A stretch of 64,000 bases of DNA from Strongyloides papillosus (lineage: Eukaryota > Nematoda > Chromadorea > Rhabditida > Strongyloididae), in contig SRSI01000031.1 of the NCBI GenBank assembly GCA_005656395.1, positions 248,001 through 312,000 on the forward strand. Direction: 5' to 3'. This document shows positions 44,389 through 55,732 of the stretch, piece after piece. The position numbers and the translations under genes are program-made. How positions within the stretch are numbered: the stretch's first letter is position 1; the number at the start of each line of letters is the position of its first letter. Under the pieces are notes generated by a model. That model had not been told where the DNA came from. It worked only from the letters and a program-made list of their open reading frames with translations, and did not search any database.

Positions 44389-44962
44389 TTTTTTAGATTT
44401 TTTAATAATAGAATAGACATAAAATATGAGATACTAGAAAATACTTGATTGCCAATATTATGTATGTATTCTACAAATATAATCTTCCTTATTAAAAACA
44501 AATGAAAACTTTTTAATATAGCATATATTTAATGGATATTTTAAAAAAGAATATATAACTGAGAAAGTAGGATCGTAAAAAAATTGCTTCAATAAAAACG
44601 CTGCTCGTATTTAGAGTTAAAATGCTGTAGTAAAGATATCCTCAATATAAAATATTGTATTTTATATACAAATTTATACATTACTTTTACTTTGAATTTA
44701 TGGAAATTTTCAACCTATTTAAAAACTTTTTTTTTTCATTTAATTTTTAAGAGTTTATGTTACAAACGTCATGAGAGTATTTATACTTTATTTTCCAGAG
44801 CGAATTATGTGATCTTTTTTTAGTAAATACGGCTAAGGTGTACATTTAAGAGGATGATGTATGCAATAAGAATATATTTATTAGAAATATATGTTGTCAT
44901 AGATGATTATTGTTACGAAAAAAGTTAAGTTTATCAGTTGAAGTATTTAATCTATCTCCCAC
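44389..44962. other. intergenic, nothing recognised
   Basis: AT-rich spacer between the one-pass membrane protein and the BTB protein genes; promoter of the former presumably lies here. No other feature seen. Confidence 0.5.
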
Positions 44963-45691
44963 CTAATAATTACTTTTTAGTTTCAGTGTATTTAATTGAT
45001 CATATCTTTCATCTTTGAATCCATTGTTATAGTTATCCACTTTGTTGTTATCATGGCTATGATTACAAGAACATCTGAAAGTTGGGTATGATGCGAAATC
45101 ATATGGTTCATATTTTGGATAATTTTTAATTGCAATACTGACGACAATTGCTAATTCGTGGATTTGAAAGAATATAGCTTCTCTGTAAAGCTCCTTTAGT
45201 TCTTCATATTTTTCTGGTAGAACATCTGTCCTACCGGTTCGAAGATAATCAAGGATATATTTAAAAACTTCACCACTTCTGTCTATAAATAGCCTACCTT
45301 CATTATCTAACTATAAGTAAAGATTATTTTTTACTTTTAAAATTATAGATATTAAACATCTATTTCGTAGTAACATTTTTACACAATAATATAATTTGGG
45401 TAATAATAGTATATACGTCAATAGAAGTTATAAATACATTTGTAAAAAAATAAAGTAAAAATACTTGCATAAGAAAGGATAAACAAATTATAATTACAAA
45501 CTTACAATAATTTTTTTTTCATTAACTAAAACATTATTTCTTCTTAGAGATTTCCTAAAAATCTGATGAAAAAATAAGCTTTCACCTGTTGCTAAAGTAC
45601 CATAAAATGTGTCATAATGTTTACCACCAACATTCAAATATAATATATTATTGGCATTTTCTATTTTGGTAACATAGAATTGGCATGACAT
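44963..45691 (-). CDS. BTB/POZ protein of KCTD (T1-like) type
   Basis: Two exons (45691-45506, 45310-44963; 195-bp intron, phase 0), about 177 residues. The BTB/T1 hallmark ILYLNVGGKHYDTFYGTLA is in exon 1. Exon 2 continues with DNEGRLFIDRSGEVFKYILD, YLRTGRTDVLPEKYEELKEL and YREAIFFQIHEL, the standard T1 succession. The remaining ~60 residues are a hydrophilic tail without recognised domain, with CSCNHSHD. KCTD proteins assemble as oligomers through T1 and often act as adaptors for Cullin-3 ligases or receptor modulators; there is no channel pore here. The intron is longer than most in this window. Which KCTD subfamily it belongs to cannot be told from the sequence. Confidence 0.82.
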
Positions 45692-46269
45692 AATAACTTT
45701 TGTAAAAACCTATAAGAGAATGGGAATAATGATTATAACAGGTTAAAAATGATGTTATATTGATATTTGTTATCAAAAGTTAGTAATTAAATATATACTT
45801 TTGTACAATGATAAGATATTTACATTAACAGTTTCTTTTAAAATATTAAAAATTATATTTGACAAGAATGTAAAAATATTCAAATGGAGATACCATTTAG
45901 TAATAATGTGCTCACTCATTCAACTGATTGTACAATATTTTATTTCCCTTTAGTATTTATAGTTTTGATACTTTATATATTTTATACTATTTCTTAATAT
46001 TTAAACCTTTTCTATTTTAATATTTATTGACAATAATCTTGATAAAATAAAGTTTTTACACATTTTTATGGCTAAAATGTTTGAAGTATTTAATCGAATT
46101 GAATCATATTAAATATAAAGATTTATTAAATATAAAGCTTTATTTATTTAAAAAAAATGATGTCATATAAATATATACCAATTTATGATACATAATCATA
46201 AACAAAAAAAAGGATATTCTTTGATGAAAATTATTCTTCCTTGTCTATCAATATCATTTTTATTCACTT
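45692..46269. other. intergenic, nothing recognised
   Basis: AT-rich spacer between the BTB gene and the small membrane protein gene. No supported feature. Confidence 0.5.
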
Positions 46270-46461
46270 TTATTCATTTGGTGTTCCAATAGACACTAAA
46301 CTATATTTACTTTGATACCTTAACAGCAAGTTTTGATTTAATTTTTTAAACAATATTAACAAGTAGATAATTATTATAAATAATCCCACTGCTAAAATAA
46401 CAGCAATTAAAATATTATTGTTCGGAAAGGTATTTGATGAATCTTTATTCTGAACATACAT
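46270..46461 (-). CDS. putative 63-residue single-pass membrane microprotein
   Basis: A short frame with a hydrophilic N-terminus (MYVQNKDSSNTFPNNN), one uninterrupted hydrophobic segment (about residues 17-38, ILIAVILAVGLFIIIIYLLI) and a basic, hydrophilic tail (FKKLNQNLLLRYQSKYSLV). A plausible AATTTTAG acceptor lies about 17 bases before the ATG. The balance of a hydrophobic block with charged flanks argues against random AT-rich frame noise, but there is no family match I know. It could equally be the last exon of a larger gene. Confidence 0.4.
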   Translation of the reverse strand: MYVQNKDSSNTFPNNNILIAVILAVGLFIIIIYLLILFKKLNQNLLLRYQSKYSLVSIGTPNE

Positions 46462-47872
46462 AATAAAATTGGAAACCTAAAATTATTTTAATTAATAAAC
46501 TAAAAATATATTACAATAATTAAAAACATATTTTACTAGGTGTTGTTATTATAATAGTTATGTTTTTAATGTGTGTATTTACGTAAAATATTCTTCAATA
46601 TATTATTTTTTATGATAACTTCAAAAAAAAACTTTTTATTACCAAATTTGGTAAAAATAACATTTCTAGGGAAAAAATGACTGTTTTAAAAAAATAAAAA
46701 ACATGAAAAATAATATACGCAAACTATTGATAAAATACAATTTTTATCACGAAGATAATGACGTTAGATTTTAATTAACAAAGTAACATTTATAAATAAA
46801 TACCTATTATAATAAGTACTTTTTATTTTTCGCACAATCATAAGTAATCTATATAATATTGTGTCATTATAACAATTATGGAAATTCTTTAAAACCTGAA
46901 GATAAAATTTTAAAGTTATTACATAATAACTATAGAACCTTAAAATCGTTGGCATTAAAAAGTTTTTAAGAAGGAAATAAAATCATACATATTTAAGGAA
47001 AATATTTTTTTTATTAAATATAATATTAAAATAAAAAAATAATAAAACTTTATACAAATAACATGAAGAGAAAATGCGTAAAACTTTTTTGATTTTTTTT
47101 CTTACACTGAAAAAAATACAAATTACTTTCTCATATATATAATTTTTCATCATGCAAATATATTTTTCTTTAAATATTTTTTAAGAAATAGTAATAAGCA
47201 TAAATAAAATATATATTTATTTCTAATGAGGTAAACAGTGAATTTATTAACAAATCATCGAAGAAAATAAAGCAAATTTTATTAATAGAGGTTATCAATG
47301 TTTTTTAAATAAGAATGAAAATAGATTATTAATTTTTTTGAGAAGAATGAATGGTAAACTAATACTAATAAATAACCACATCATTTTATAATAATATATA
47401 TAGTATATACAATTTTATTTAATATAATAGTGATAAAAAATATTTTGAAACAAAGATTAAATGATATAAAAAAGTATAATATTATGAAATATAAAGATAT
47501 ACGTTTATAAAGATCTTTTATATAAAAAAGAAACCCGTAAATTAATGCTATAGGTTGTTGTTATCATTGTTAAAGTGAAGAACAAAATTATATATACTAA
47601 ATATATAAGGAGGGATTTTTTTTAAATATCATATTTGTGATGCATAATATTAAAGATCCTGAAAATGTGTCATATATAGTATAAAAATATATATTTATAT
47701 TTATGCTCATCACATCGTTAACCTCATTCTTTTTTCTATGTAGCTGGTGTTTTTTTTTCGTTCTATTCGTATCTTCTTACTTTGACAACAAAATGGAAGT
47801 GGAATGATAAGGAAAAAATATAAAATAATAATAATTAAATGTATTTTTAAAAAATAATGTTATTAATCTGGT
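46462..47872. other. intergenic, nothing recognised
   Basis: 1.4 kb of AT-rich DNA downstream of the IRS gene (its 3' untranslated region would lie at the right-hand end) and upstream of the small membrane protein. No supported coding frame or RNA gene. Confidence 0.5.
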
Positions 47873-50800
47873 CTAGTTAGCAGCTGGAGCGCATAAAATG
47901 TAGTCTCCTTGAGATTTTATAATATTCTGAGGTGACGATTCACTTGGAGTATCATAAACAATAGGTGAAGAAGCACGTTTAGATTGTTTTCTTGTAGTAG
48001 TCATATTTTTTGATTGACTACCCGTACGTTCTTTGTTTTCAAGAATTGATGATGATGAGGAAATGGATGGCGTTTTACCATGGGCTTTTTTGTCTTTCCT
48101 TTCCAATGTTAATTTTTTAACGGAAGGATTAATATTAATTGGAATTGGTGAATCAATAAAACATTTAACTTCACTCATAGCAGAAGCTAAATTATCAAAA
48201 TCGTGCTTTTTTGTTTTATTAATAGATTTTGATGATCCATTAAATGGTGTTGGTTTAACTGAACTTGTCTTTCTTGATTTAACTTTTCCATCTAAGCTTG
48301 TATTTGTTGAACTTTTACTTCCATTTGATGCTTTTCTATCTCTCATTATTCCTGATGCTGGATTTGAGATAAATGCAGAATGACTATCAGTTAAACCACC
48401 AAAAAATCCACCTGCTAGGAAACCACTAAAATCCATTTCCATAAAATATTCATTATCTTTCTGTTCTACTATTCCGGTTGTTTTTGAAGAGACAGTACTT
48501 GTAGTTGAATTTATACTACCAGACCTATTTGATTTTAGTGAACTTGTTGAAGTATTAATTTTTATGTTACTTTGTACATCACCAGAACTTTGAGAATTTT
48601 TTATAGGTAATAACATTTTAGATGACAAATTTTCAAGACCACAATTTGATAAATTTTTTGGAGAATTTTGAGAACTTATTGTTGAACTATTTTTTCTTCC
48701 TAGTTGGTTAACTCTGTTTCCCCATTTAGATGATAATAAATTTTTAGATCCTAATGAGAAGGCTCTTTTTCTGGGATCGGAAGTGATTTCATTATCTTGA
48801 CTGTCCTTAATAGATATATCACTTTCTAGGATAGCATTAACCTGATTACTTCGTGTTGTAAAACCACTTGTTCCATGAACAGTATTTTTTCTACCATTTA
48901 ATGTTGGATAGTGTGTATGCTTATTTCCATGATTACTGGCAGAGCTCGACATTGTACTTGTTCTTGAGTGTATATTTGTTGAGAAAGAATCAGTTCGGGC
49001 TCCATGACTTCTTCCACTATTATTAGCTTGTATAGATGAGTAACAACTATCACTTGAATCATAATTACAACTTTTTTGATCATCATGATGATCATATGAA
49101 TTAGGAACTGATAGATGTGTTGGTGAATTGTATGATGGATTAGAATTCATTGGTGTATACTCTCCCTCCTCATCGTAATATATATGTCTTCCAAGAGAAT
49201 TTCTTAAGTCTTCATTTGTTGAATGTAAAAATCCGGTATGGCGTTTACTTGAAATAGATGAGGAATGAGATAATATTTCATCATCCACCTCGAGAACACT
49301 ACATATGGAGCTTTGACACGACATTGAAGAATCTGTATGAATACCATTGTAACATTCATTTGGTGATAAGTTTTCATCATACATACATTCATCTGCTCTT
49401 TCCTCCTCCTCTTCTTCTTCCTCTTCTTCAATCATTTCATTATTGGTAGCAGTTTGCATATCAGTATAATCATCTTTATAATAACTGTCTTTATTACTAG
49501 TGTTAAAGTTCATTGTATCAGGATTAATTGTTTCACCGCTTTTATTAGATAAAATTTCATCTTGTTCCACAAATTTCAAAGTACCACCACTATCTTCTGT
49601 TTCGGTATCTTCAAATAATTTTATATTTTTTTGTGAAATTTGTGATATTTGCGTTTGCCATGTATTAAATGGTTGTGGATATTGGTAATCATCATTAGAT
49701 GAGCAATGTTTTTTGCTCTCTTCGTAATTTTGTACTTCATCATTTGATCTATCCCTAAAAGCAAATAAATATAATAATTGGTAAACTTAAACAAATAAAC
49801 TACTTGTTTTGTTTACATAATTTCAAAGAATAACAATAAATTTGTATTTATGTAACAAGGAAGTTATTTTAATCTTCTTTATCTTTTATTCTCTCCCCCC
49901 CCCTTCTTTATACACTATCTTCTTATGCTAACACTATTTTTTTTATTAAATTAAAAGTAGGAGAGATGAAAGTTTTTGAGACAAATACAAGTTAAGTTAG
50001 TAAAATATTATGCTCATTAAGTTAGTTTGTATAGTGAAAATAAATAAAGAGATAATTTAAAAAGTACTAATTATGTTTGTTTTAACTAAGAACTTACTTA
50101 TTATAATTTTTCCCTTTCATTGAAAATGTTCGATCTTTTATTAAAGATAAAGGATTAAATATTTTTAATCCTGAGAATTTTCTTTCAACATCATTCGGTG
50201 ATTTATTTCCTTGTTTGTTATCTTTATCATTTACTTTAGGATCATCTTTTCCTACAATTGAAACAGTGGAATTTGGTAAAAGATCACATTTATTATGTTC
50301 TTCTTCACGTATTTTATTTTTCCTTAATTTCTGATAAGCTGAATACATCTCAACATTGCCATCAAAACTATCAAAGCGTGCACGATGTTCTGCTTCCTCA
50401 TCAGCAGCATAATTTTCATTTTTCGTTAACATTAGATAATTTTTTTCCATCTCTGAATTTGGTTGTCCATGGAAAATAAAACTTCTTTTTTCTTTTTGTC
50501 TCTCAATAATAGATGATAATTTATTATGAGCATTTTGAGCAACTAAATTATTTTCCATTTTTATCCATATTTCACAACACCCATACGTACTACTCCTTCC
50601 CATACGTAAAATAACATAATTTTCCTGACTACCATAGTTAGATAAATAAATTTTTTCAACTTCAATAAATTGGGACTTGGGGAATGGAGGAAATTCAGAT
50701 TCTGGTAAATCACTCGTTTGTATTGTAATACCACGATTACATACAACAACAGAATGAGGGTAGTAACACAGACGAACTACACGATTATTTAATTCAGTAC

Positions 50801-51411
50801 TTTTTGCACATATATTTGGAACTTTATCATATTTTGTCATCTTCTTTTTAACTTTTGGGTTATCAACGATCATACCTTCCCACACAGCTTCTATAAAAAT
50901 AGAAACAAATATTATTACGTATAAAATAAATATAAAACATACCAAAGAATTGTTCTGTAAAAAATGGTCTTTGAAATTCACATGCTCTTGCTGCAACAAT
51001 TAACTCTTTTAATTCACTTAACCAAATATCCATTTCTTCATCCTTGAATTTTATAAAAAATATATCATCTGGAGTTGTAATATTAATACATCTTTTTAAT
51101 TTAGGATCCCAATGATCAGAAACATTAAATATATGTGACAAAACAATAGTTATCTTTGGTACTTTCTTTTTTTTATACATTTTTTCATTTTCATAAATCT
51201 CTAATGCTTCATTACTCAACTCAATATATGAAATAACTTTTTTCATGAAACATTTAAAATTACAGTATCCTGAAACAGTAGCTGTAGTTGATCTTTTTTT
51301 AATAATAGAAGAACATGCTGCCTCGTCTTCTGCCATTTTTTTATTCTTTCTATTAATACAATTGGATATAAATATTCTTTTTGTTAATCTTGATATTGAA
51401 AAACTTTTCAT
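47873..51411 (-). CDS. ist-1: insulin receptor substrate homologue (PH + IRS-type PTB)
   Basis: Three exons (51411-50943, 50890-50098, 49754-47873; phases 1 and 2 match), 1047 residues from MKSFS; an in-frame alternative start MAEDEA lies at 51336. Exon 1 encodes a divergent PH domain (SGYCNFKCFMKK to WLSELKELIVAA). Exon 2 encodes the IRS-type PTB domain (about residues 180-285): VVRLCYYPHSVVVC, YGSQENYVILRMGRSS, GCCEIWIKMENNLVAQNAHNKL; human IRS1 has CGHSENFFFIEVGRSA and EFWMQVDDSVVAQNMH. Exon 3 is a long Ser/Asn-rich tail with an acidic run. In the tail, YTPM (about residue 620) is a YxxM site for PI3-kinase, RKRAFS (about 748) fits the Akt consensus and matches RKRTHS of IRS1, EYFMEMDF resembles IRS1 EEYMKMDL with one extra residue, and the end is GDYILCAPAAN. 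It adapts the insulin/IGF receptor (DAF-2) to PI3K. Upstream are many FOXO-type motifs. Confidence 0.88.
49755..50097 (-). other. IRS intron 2, with C9 run and a FOXO-type octamer
   Basis: A 343-bp intron, long for this window. It contains a nine-base C run (about 49896-49904), unusual in such AT-rich DNA, and a TTGTTTAC octamer near 49807. Confidence 0.5.
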
Positions 51412-54400
51412 CAACTATTTGTTGTTTTAGGAACATCCAAATATAATTAATAAAAAAGTATTACAATAATAAATATTTAATAACAAATATGAAATTTTTA
51501 TTTTAGTTAAATCTGAAAAATTGTTCATTTAAATTTAGAATATTCATAGAAAAAAAAGATATTTTTTAGAAGACTAAATTGAGCGTTAAAAGAATGACCA
51601 CGAATTATATAAAATAAAAAAAAATGAATCACTTCAATTTGAATATATAAAAAAAGAGAACAATAAATATTTATAAAGTTAACAAAAAAAGATGTGGAAA
51701 TTTTTTTTAAATATTCATTTGTATAGACATCAATTATCAATTTAATATAATATAAAATCAGTAAATATAAGTCATATTAAAAAATTAGTTATTTCAAATA
51801 ATAATACATGTTTATATCAGTAAAGGACAGTAAATTTCTTTTATAAAAGTACATATTAAGAATGGTACATTTATACATGTATGCGTCAGTATGTATTTTT
51901 AATGATAATTGAAAACAATAACGAGAAAGTGTAAGTACATTAAAAAATTATGATATTACTTCAAATACTTTAGAAAAAAACAGAAAAAGATTTGTTTTGA
52001 CTACTCTTACTAGTTTATGAAGTTAGAATTGTTTCTACTTTAATATAAGTAATAAGGAAGGTATGTAGTAAATTTGTACAAGTATTAATGTAAACCTCCG
52101 ACTTTTTATTTCAATTATCTAAATATTTACGGAGGAAGAGATTATTTTAACCATTCAGTCACTTGATTTATATATTTAATATAAAATATTATAAGAAATA
52201 TTTACGAATTTTATTTTTTTCTTGAAATAATTAAAAATCTTTTTTTTACTTCGAAAAGATAATTAAATATTTCCCAATTTTTTGATAAATAACAATATTT
52301 ATTTTTTGTTTTTAAACTTAATTTTCAGCTAAATTATATTTCTACTATGACGTAATATTAAAATGGGTGTTACTAGGTAATTATATGAAAAATACTTAAA
52401 AATGTAATTGTAAATAAAATTAATCACGTGGGAAAATAGTTCATTAAAAGTTTATCAAATGAGTAATGTGTAAAAATAGAATTGTTAAATATTTTTAATA
52501 AAAAAAGGCATGTCAAAAATCAAGAAATGACATGATAATAATAGATAACAAAAAAATAATATGATATATAAATAGTGATAAAAATTGTTTACGTTTGAAG
52601 TGCAAAAATTTAGAGTAAAGAATTATATAAATAGGGGATGGATGTCTGTAGATTGAAATGAAAAAGAGTTGAGAAGTAGTTGGTGTTAAAAAAAAGTACA
52701 AATTTTAGAGGACATGATTATTTGATACAATATATACATATTTCCTGACACAGGTTAGCACAAAATTTTTATATTTAACAATCAAAACACATTTAATATA
52801 TTTTTTTTAAAAAAGAATTCAATTTGGAAGAAGTAAGGTGACAATATATATTATTAATAGGTTTTTGTTAATAAAAATAATAAAGACATGTACTCATTGG
52901 CAAAGGACAATTGGAGAAAAGGTCCTCTATGAGGGAGTATAAATTAAGAGTATTACCTTGTTTGATCAAATTATTAAAGGGTAAACAATAATAAAAAAAA
53001 TGGGGAGAGGACAGGAGACTTACTAATAATGTGAAACTTTTTTATTCTGATTGTTACGTAATAAATATAATAATAATATTTTTTTATTACTCATATATTA
53101 TTATCAAAATGAAAAAATAATAAATAAATGTAAAAAAATATATAAAAAATAATATGAGAACATAATTTGAATAACTTAAATAAATAATAAATTTCTGAAT
53201 AATTTTAACATAGAAAAAAAATCATTTTTATAAAAGGTTGATAGTATTAAAAAATAAATAACAGTATGTTAATACTGATCAGACTTAACTACAAAATACC
53301 CAGAATAACATAATAAAAAGTAAATATATTATTTGGTTATAATTTTTGGTATTTAGGGAAAAGGAAAATAGATTAAAAAATGTTTACGATTTTATTACAT
53401 TCAACATTACTACTTTTCTTGATTTGTACAAATGTTGATATGATAAATATAATCATCAATCATGCTTTAAAATGTAGTATAAAATGTTTTCTTTATAAAG
53501 TTTAAATATTTTTCTCGTTCAAATGTTTTTATATAATATCCTAGTTGTTTATAAGGTATCATCACAATAAAAAAAAACTATACAAATAATGGGGTAATTT
53601 TTTCACTTATTTTTAAATAATTAATTAAAATAAATTATACTTGACAAAAATTAAGGTTAAAGAAGTCACATAAAAACTTAATGATTAGTAGAAATATTAA
53701 TAGATATATATTCTTTGAAAAGAGGAGGGGGGCCTCATTTAAAGAGGGTAAAATCACAAGATCAAAAAGAATGGTATTTGTTTACTAAATAACATATGAT
53801 TTTTCTTTTATAAAATGATACTGGAATATTTCATAAAGTAAATAATATTTTAAATTTACAAAATAATGGTACTAATACGTCTTTTATAAATGACTAATAT
53901 TATTATTTTTTTATTATTGATATGAAAAATGATAAAGTATGAGAAGGCATAACAATCAAAATGATTAGCTAATTGTTGTTGATTATTTACTTTGAATTTA
54001 AAGTTGCATTGTTTACTATATTATACACATATTAACTATTCTAACTATTTGTTTAATAAATATATAGTTTAAATTTTAGTGATCACTTTAGTATATTAAC
54101 TTACTGTGATAGTTATAGAAAATATTTATATAAATTTATTAAAGGAATTTTTGATATATTTACTTAACTAAATGAAGAATTGAAATACATATATATTACA
54201 ATGTTAGAAATGTAATATCAAAATAAATAATGCATATAATTGTAAATAATAATAAATATATTAGAATAAGACAAAATAATATGTATATTTTTAAAAGTTG
54301 TTTCAAAATTTTTTGTTTTTTTTACCTTATAAAAACAAATAAATAGTAGTATTAATACATTTTTATCTTTAAGTTAACTAATAAAATTATTTTCAACTTA

Positions 54401-54570
54401 TCAAATATGTATTTAAGAATGCCTATATAGAAATATACTTTGTAAACATATATTAAAGGTATGAAAAAAGATATGTCCTTGAAAAGAATGTTTTGAGTTT
54501 TTGAAATATGTAGCAAATCTTAAAATTAGGTTTGTTTACATTAAATATGACCAAAAAAAATGACGGTCAT

Positions 54571-54582
54571 TGACGTAGGAGG
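54571..54582 (+). promoter_or_regulatory. TGACGTAGGAGG motif, copy 1
   Basis: A CRE/ATF-like core (TGACGT) in a 12-base word repeated exactly at 55721. It is 32 bp from a FOXO-type octamer (54532-54539). Confidence 0.35.
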
Positions 54583-55720
54583 TGGGATTGTAATTTATAA
54601 ACCATATTTAATTATAATAACAAAAACGATACTTTTAAAAAAAGAAGAATAGGGGATTAAAGAAATAAGATAGAAAAAGATTTACACTATATATAATATA
54701 AACTTTTATGTCAAATTATGTTTCTCTTATAGATATTTTGTTTTTAATCTATATTATATAAATTTAATGAAAAAGAATTATTTTTAGGAAAATACTTTTA
54801 TTTGGTAATTAAAATTAATGTCAACTAGAATAGGATTTGATGTTTCATCAAAATTATTCACAGATACAAATATATCATATAAAATAATAAAAGTAAAAAA
54901 GAATTTGAAAATAAAAGTATTCCTTGATGACCATCAAAAAGGTTAATGAAATAAAAGTGAATAAAATAATAAATAACAGGTAAACAATAAAAAAATGTTA
55001 TAATAAATATTTTAATGCACATTTTTCGATGTATTAAAAATTTACTAAAAGTATTTGTTATTTATTTCTCCTATATATTGTTGATCTCCAGATCATGTCA
55101 ATGTGTATTTAATAATATAATAATAAAGTATACTAAATATATAAACATATATACGTTTATACGATAGAGAGATTGATAAAAATTTTTATTACCTACCAAG
55201 TAAATAATTACTTAGAAAAGTAGAAGAGGTTGTTTACAATATTTTTTAGTATGAAATAATATACTCATTTGATAATTCAATTTTACAATAATTAAATGTT
55301 TAATTCCAATAATATAATGTTGTGTAAAAAATTTTAATATGATATCAAATATTAATAAAATTAAGTTAGGCTATATTTGAAAGTTTATTAATTGCTTTAT
55401 GAAATACTTATATGTAAGATAAAAATATTAAAAGTATACATGTAATATTTTTCACATCCTTAAGTATTGTAAAAATTGATGAGCTTTAAAAGAAAAAAAA
55501 TATGGTAAACAAAGTAAACGTAGATAAGAGAATGATAAAGTTTTTTGATAAATTAGCCTATAGATACATATTATCTAAATGTAAACGTTAATAATAAAAG
55601 ACTTATAATGAAAAATTGTTTTTCTTTAACTATCACAAGAAAACACTTTTTTTGTTGTAGTTAAAAAGTGTTTATACACTTTTCTATCAACATGCAAAAA
55701 AATTTTCTCCTTATTGAAAA

Positions 55721-55732
55721 TGACGTAGGAGG
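55721..55732 (+). promoter_or_regulatory. TGACGTAGGAGG motif, copy 2
   Basis: Exact 12-base copy of 54571-54582; flanks differ, so this is not a recent duplication of a longer segment. A nine-base inverted copy (TGACGTAGG on minus) lies at 56528-56536. Confidence 0.35.
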
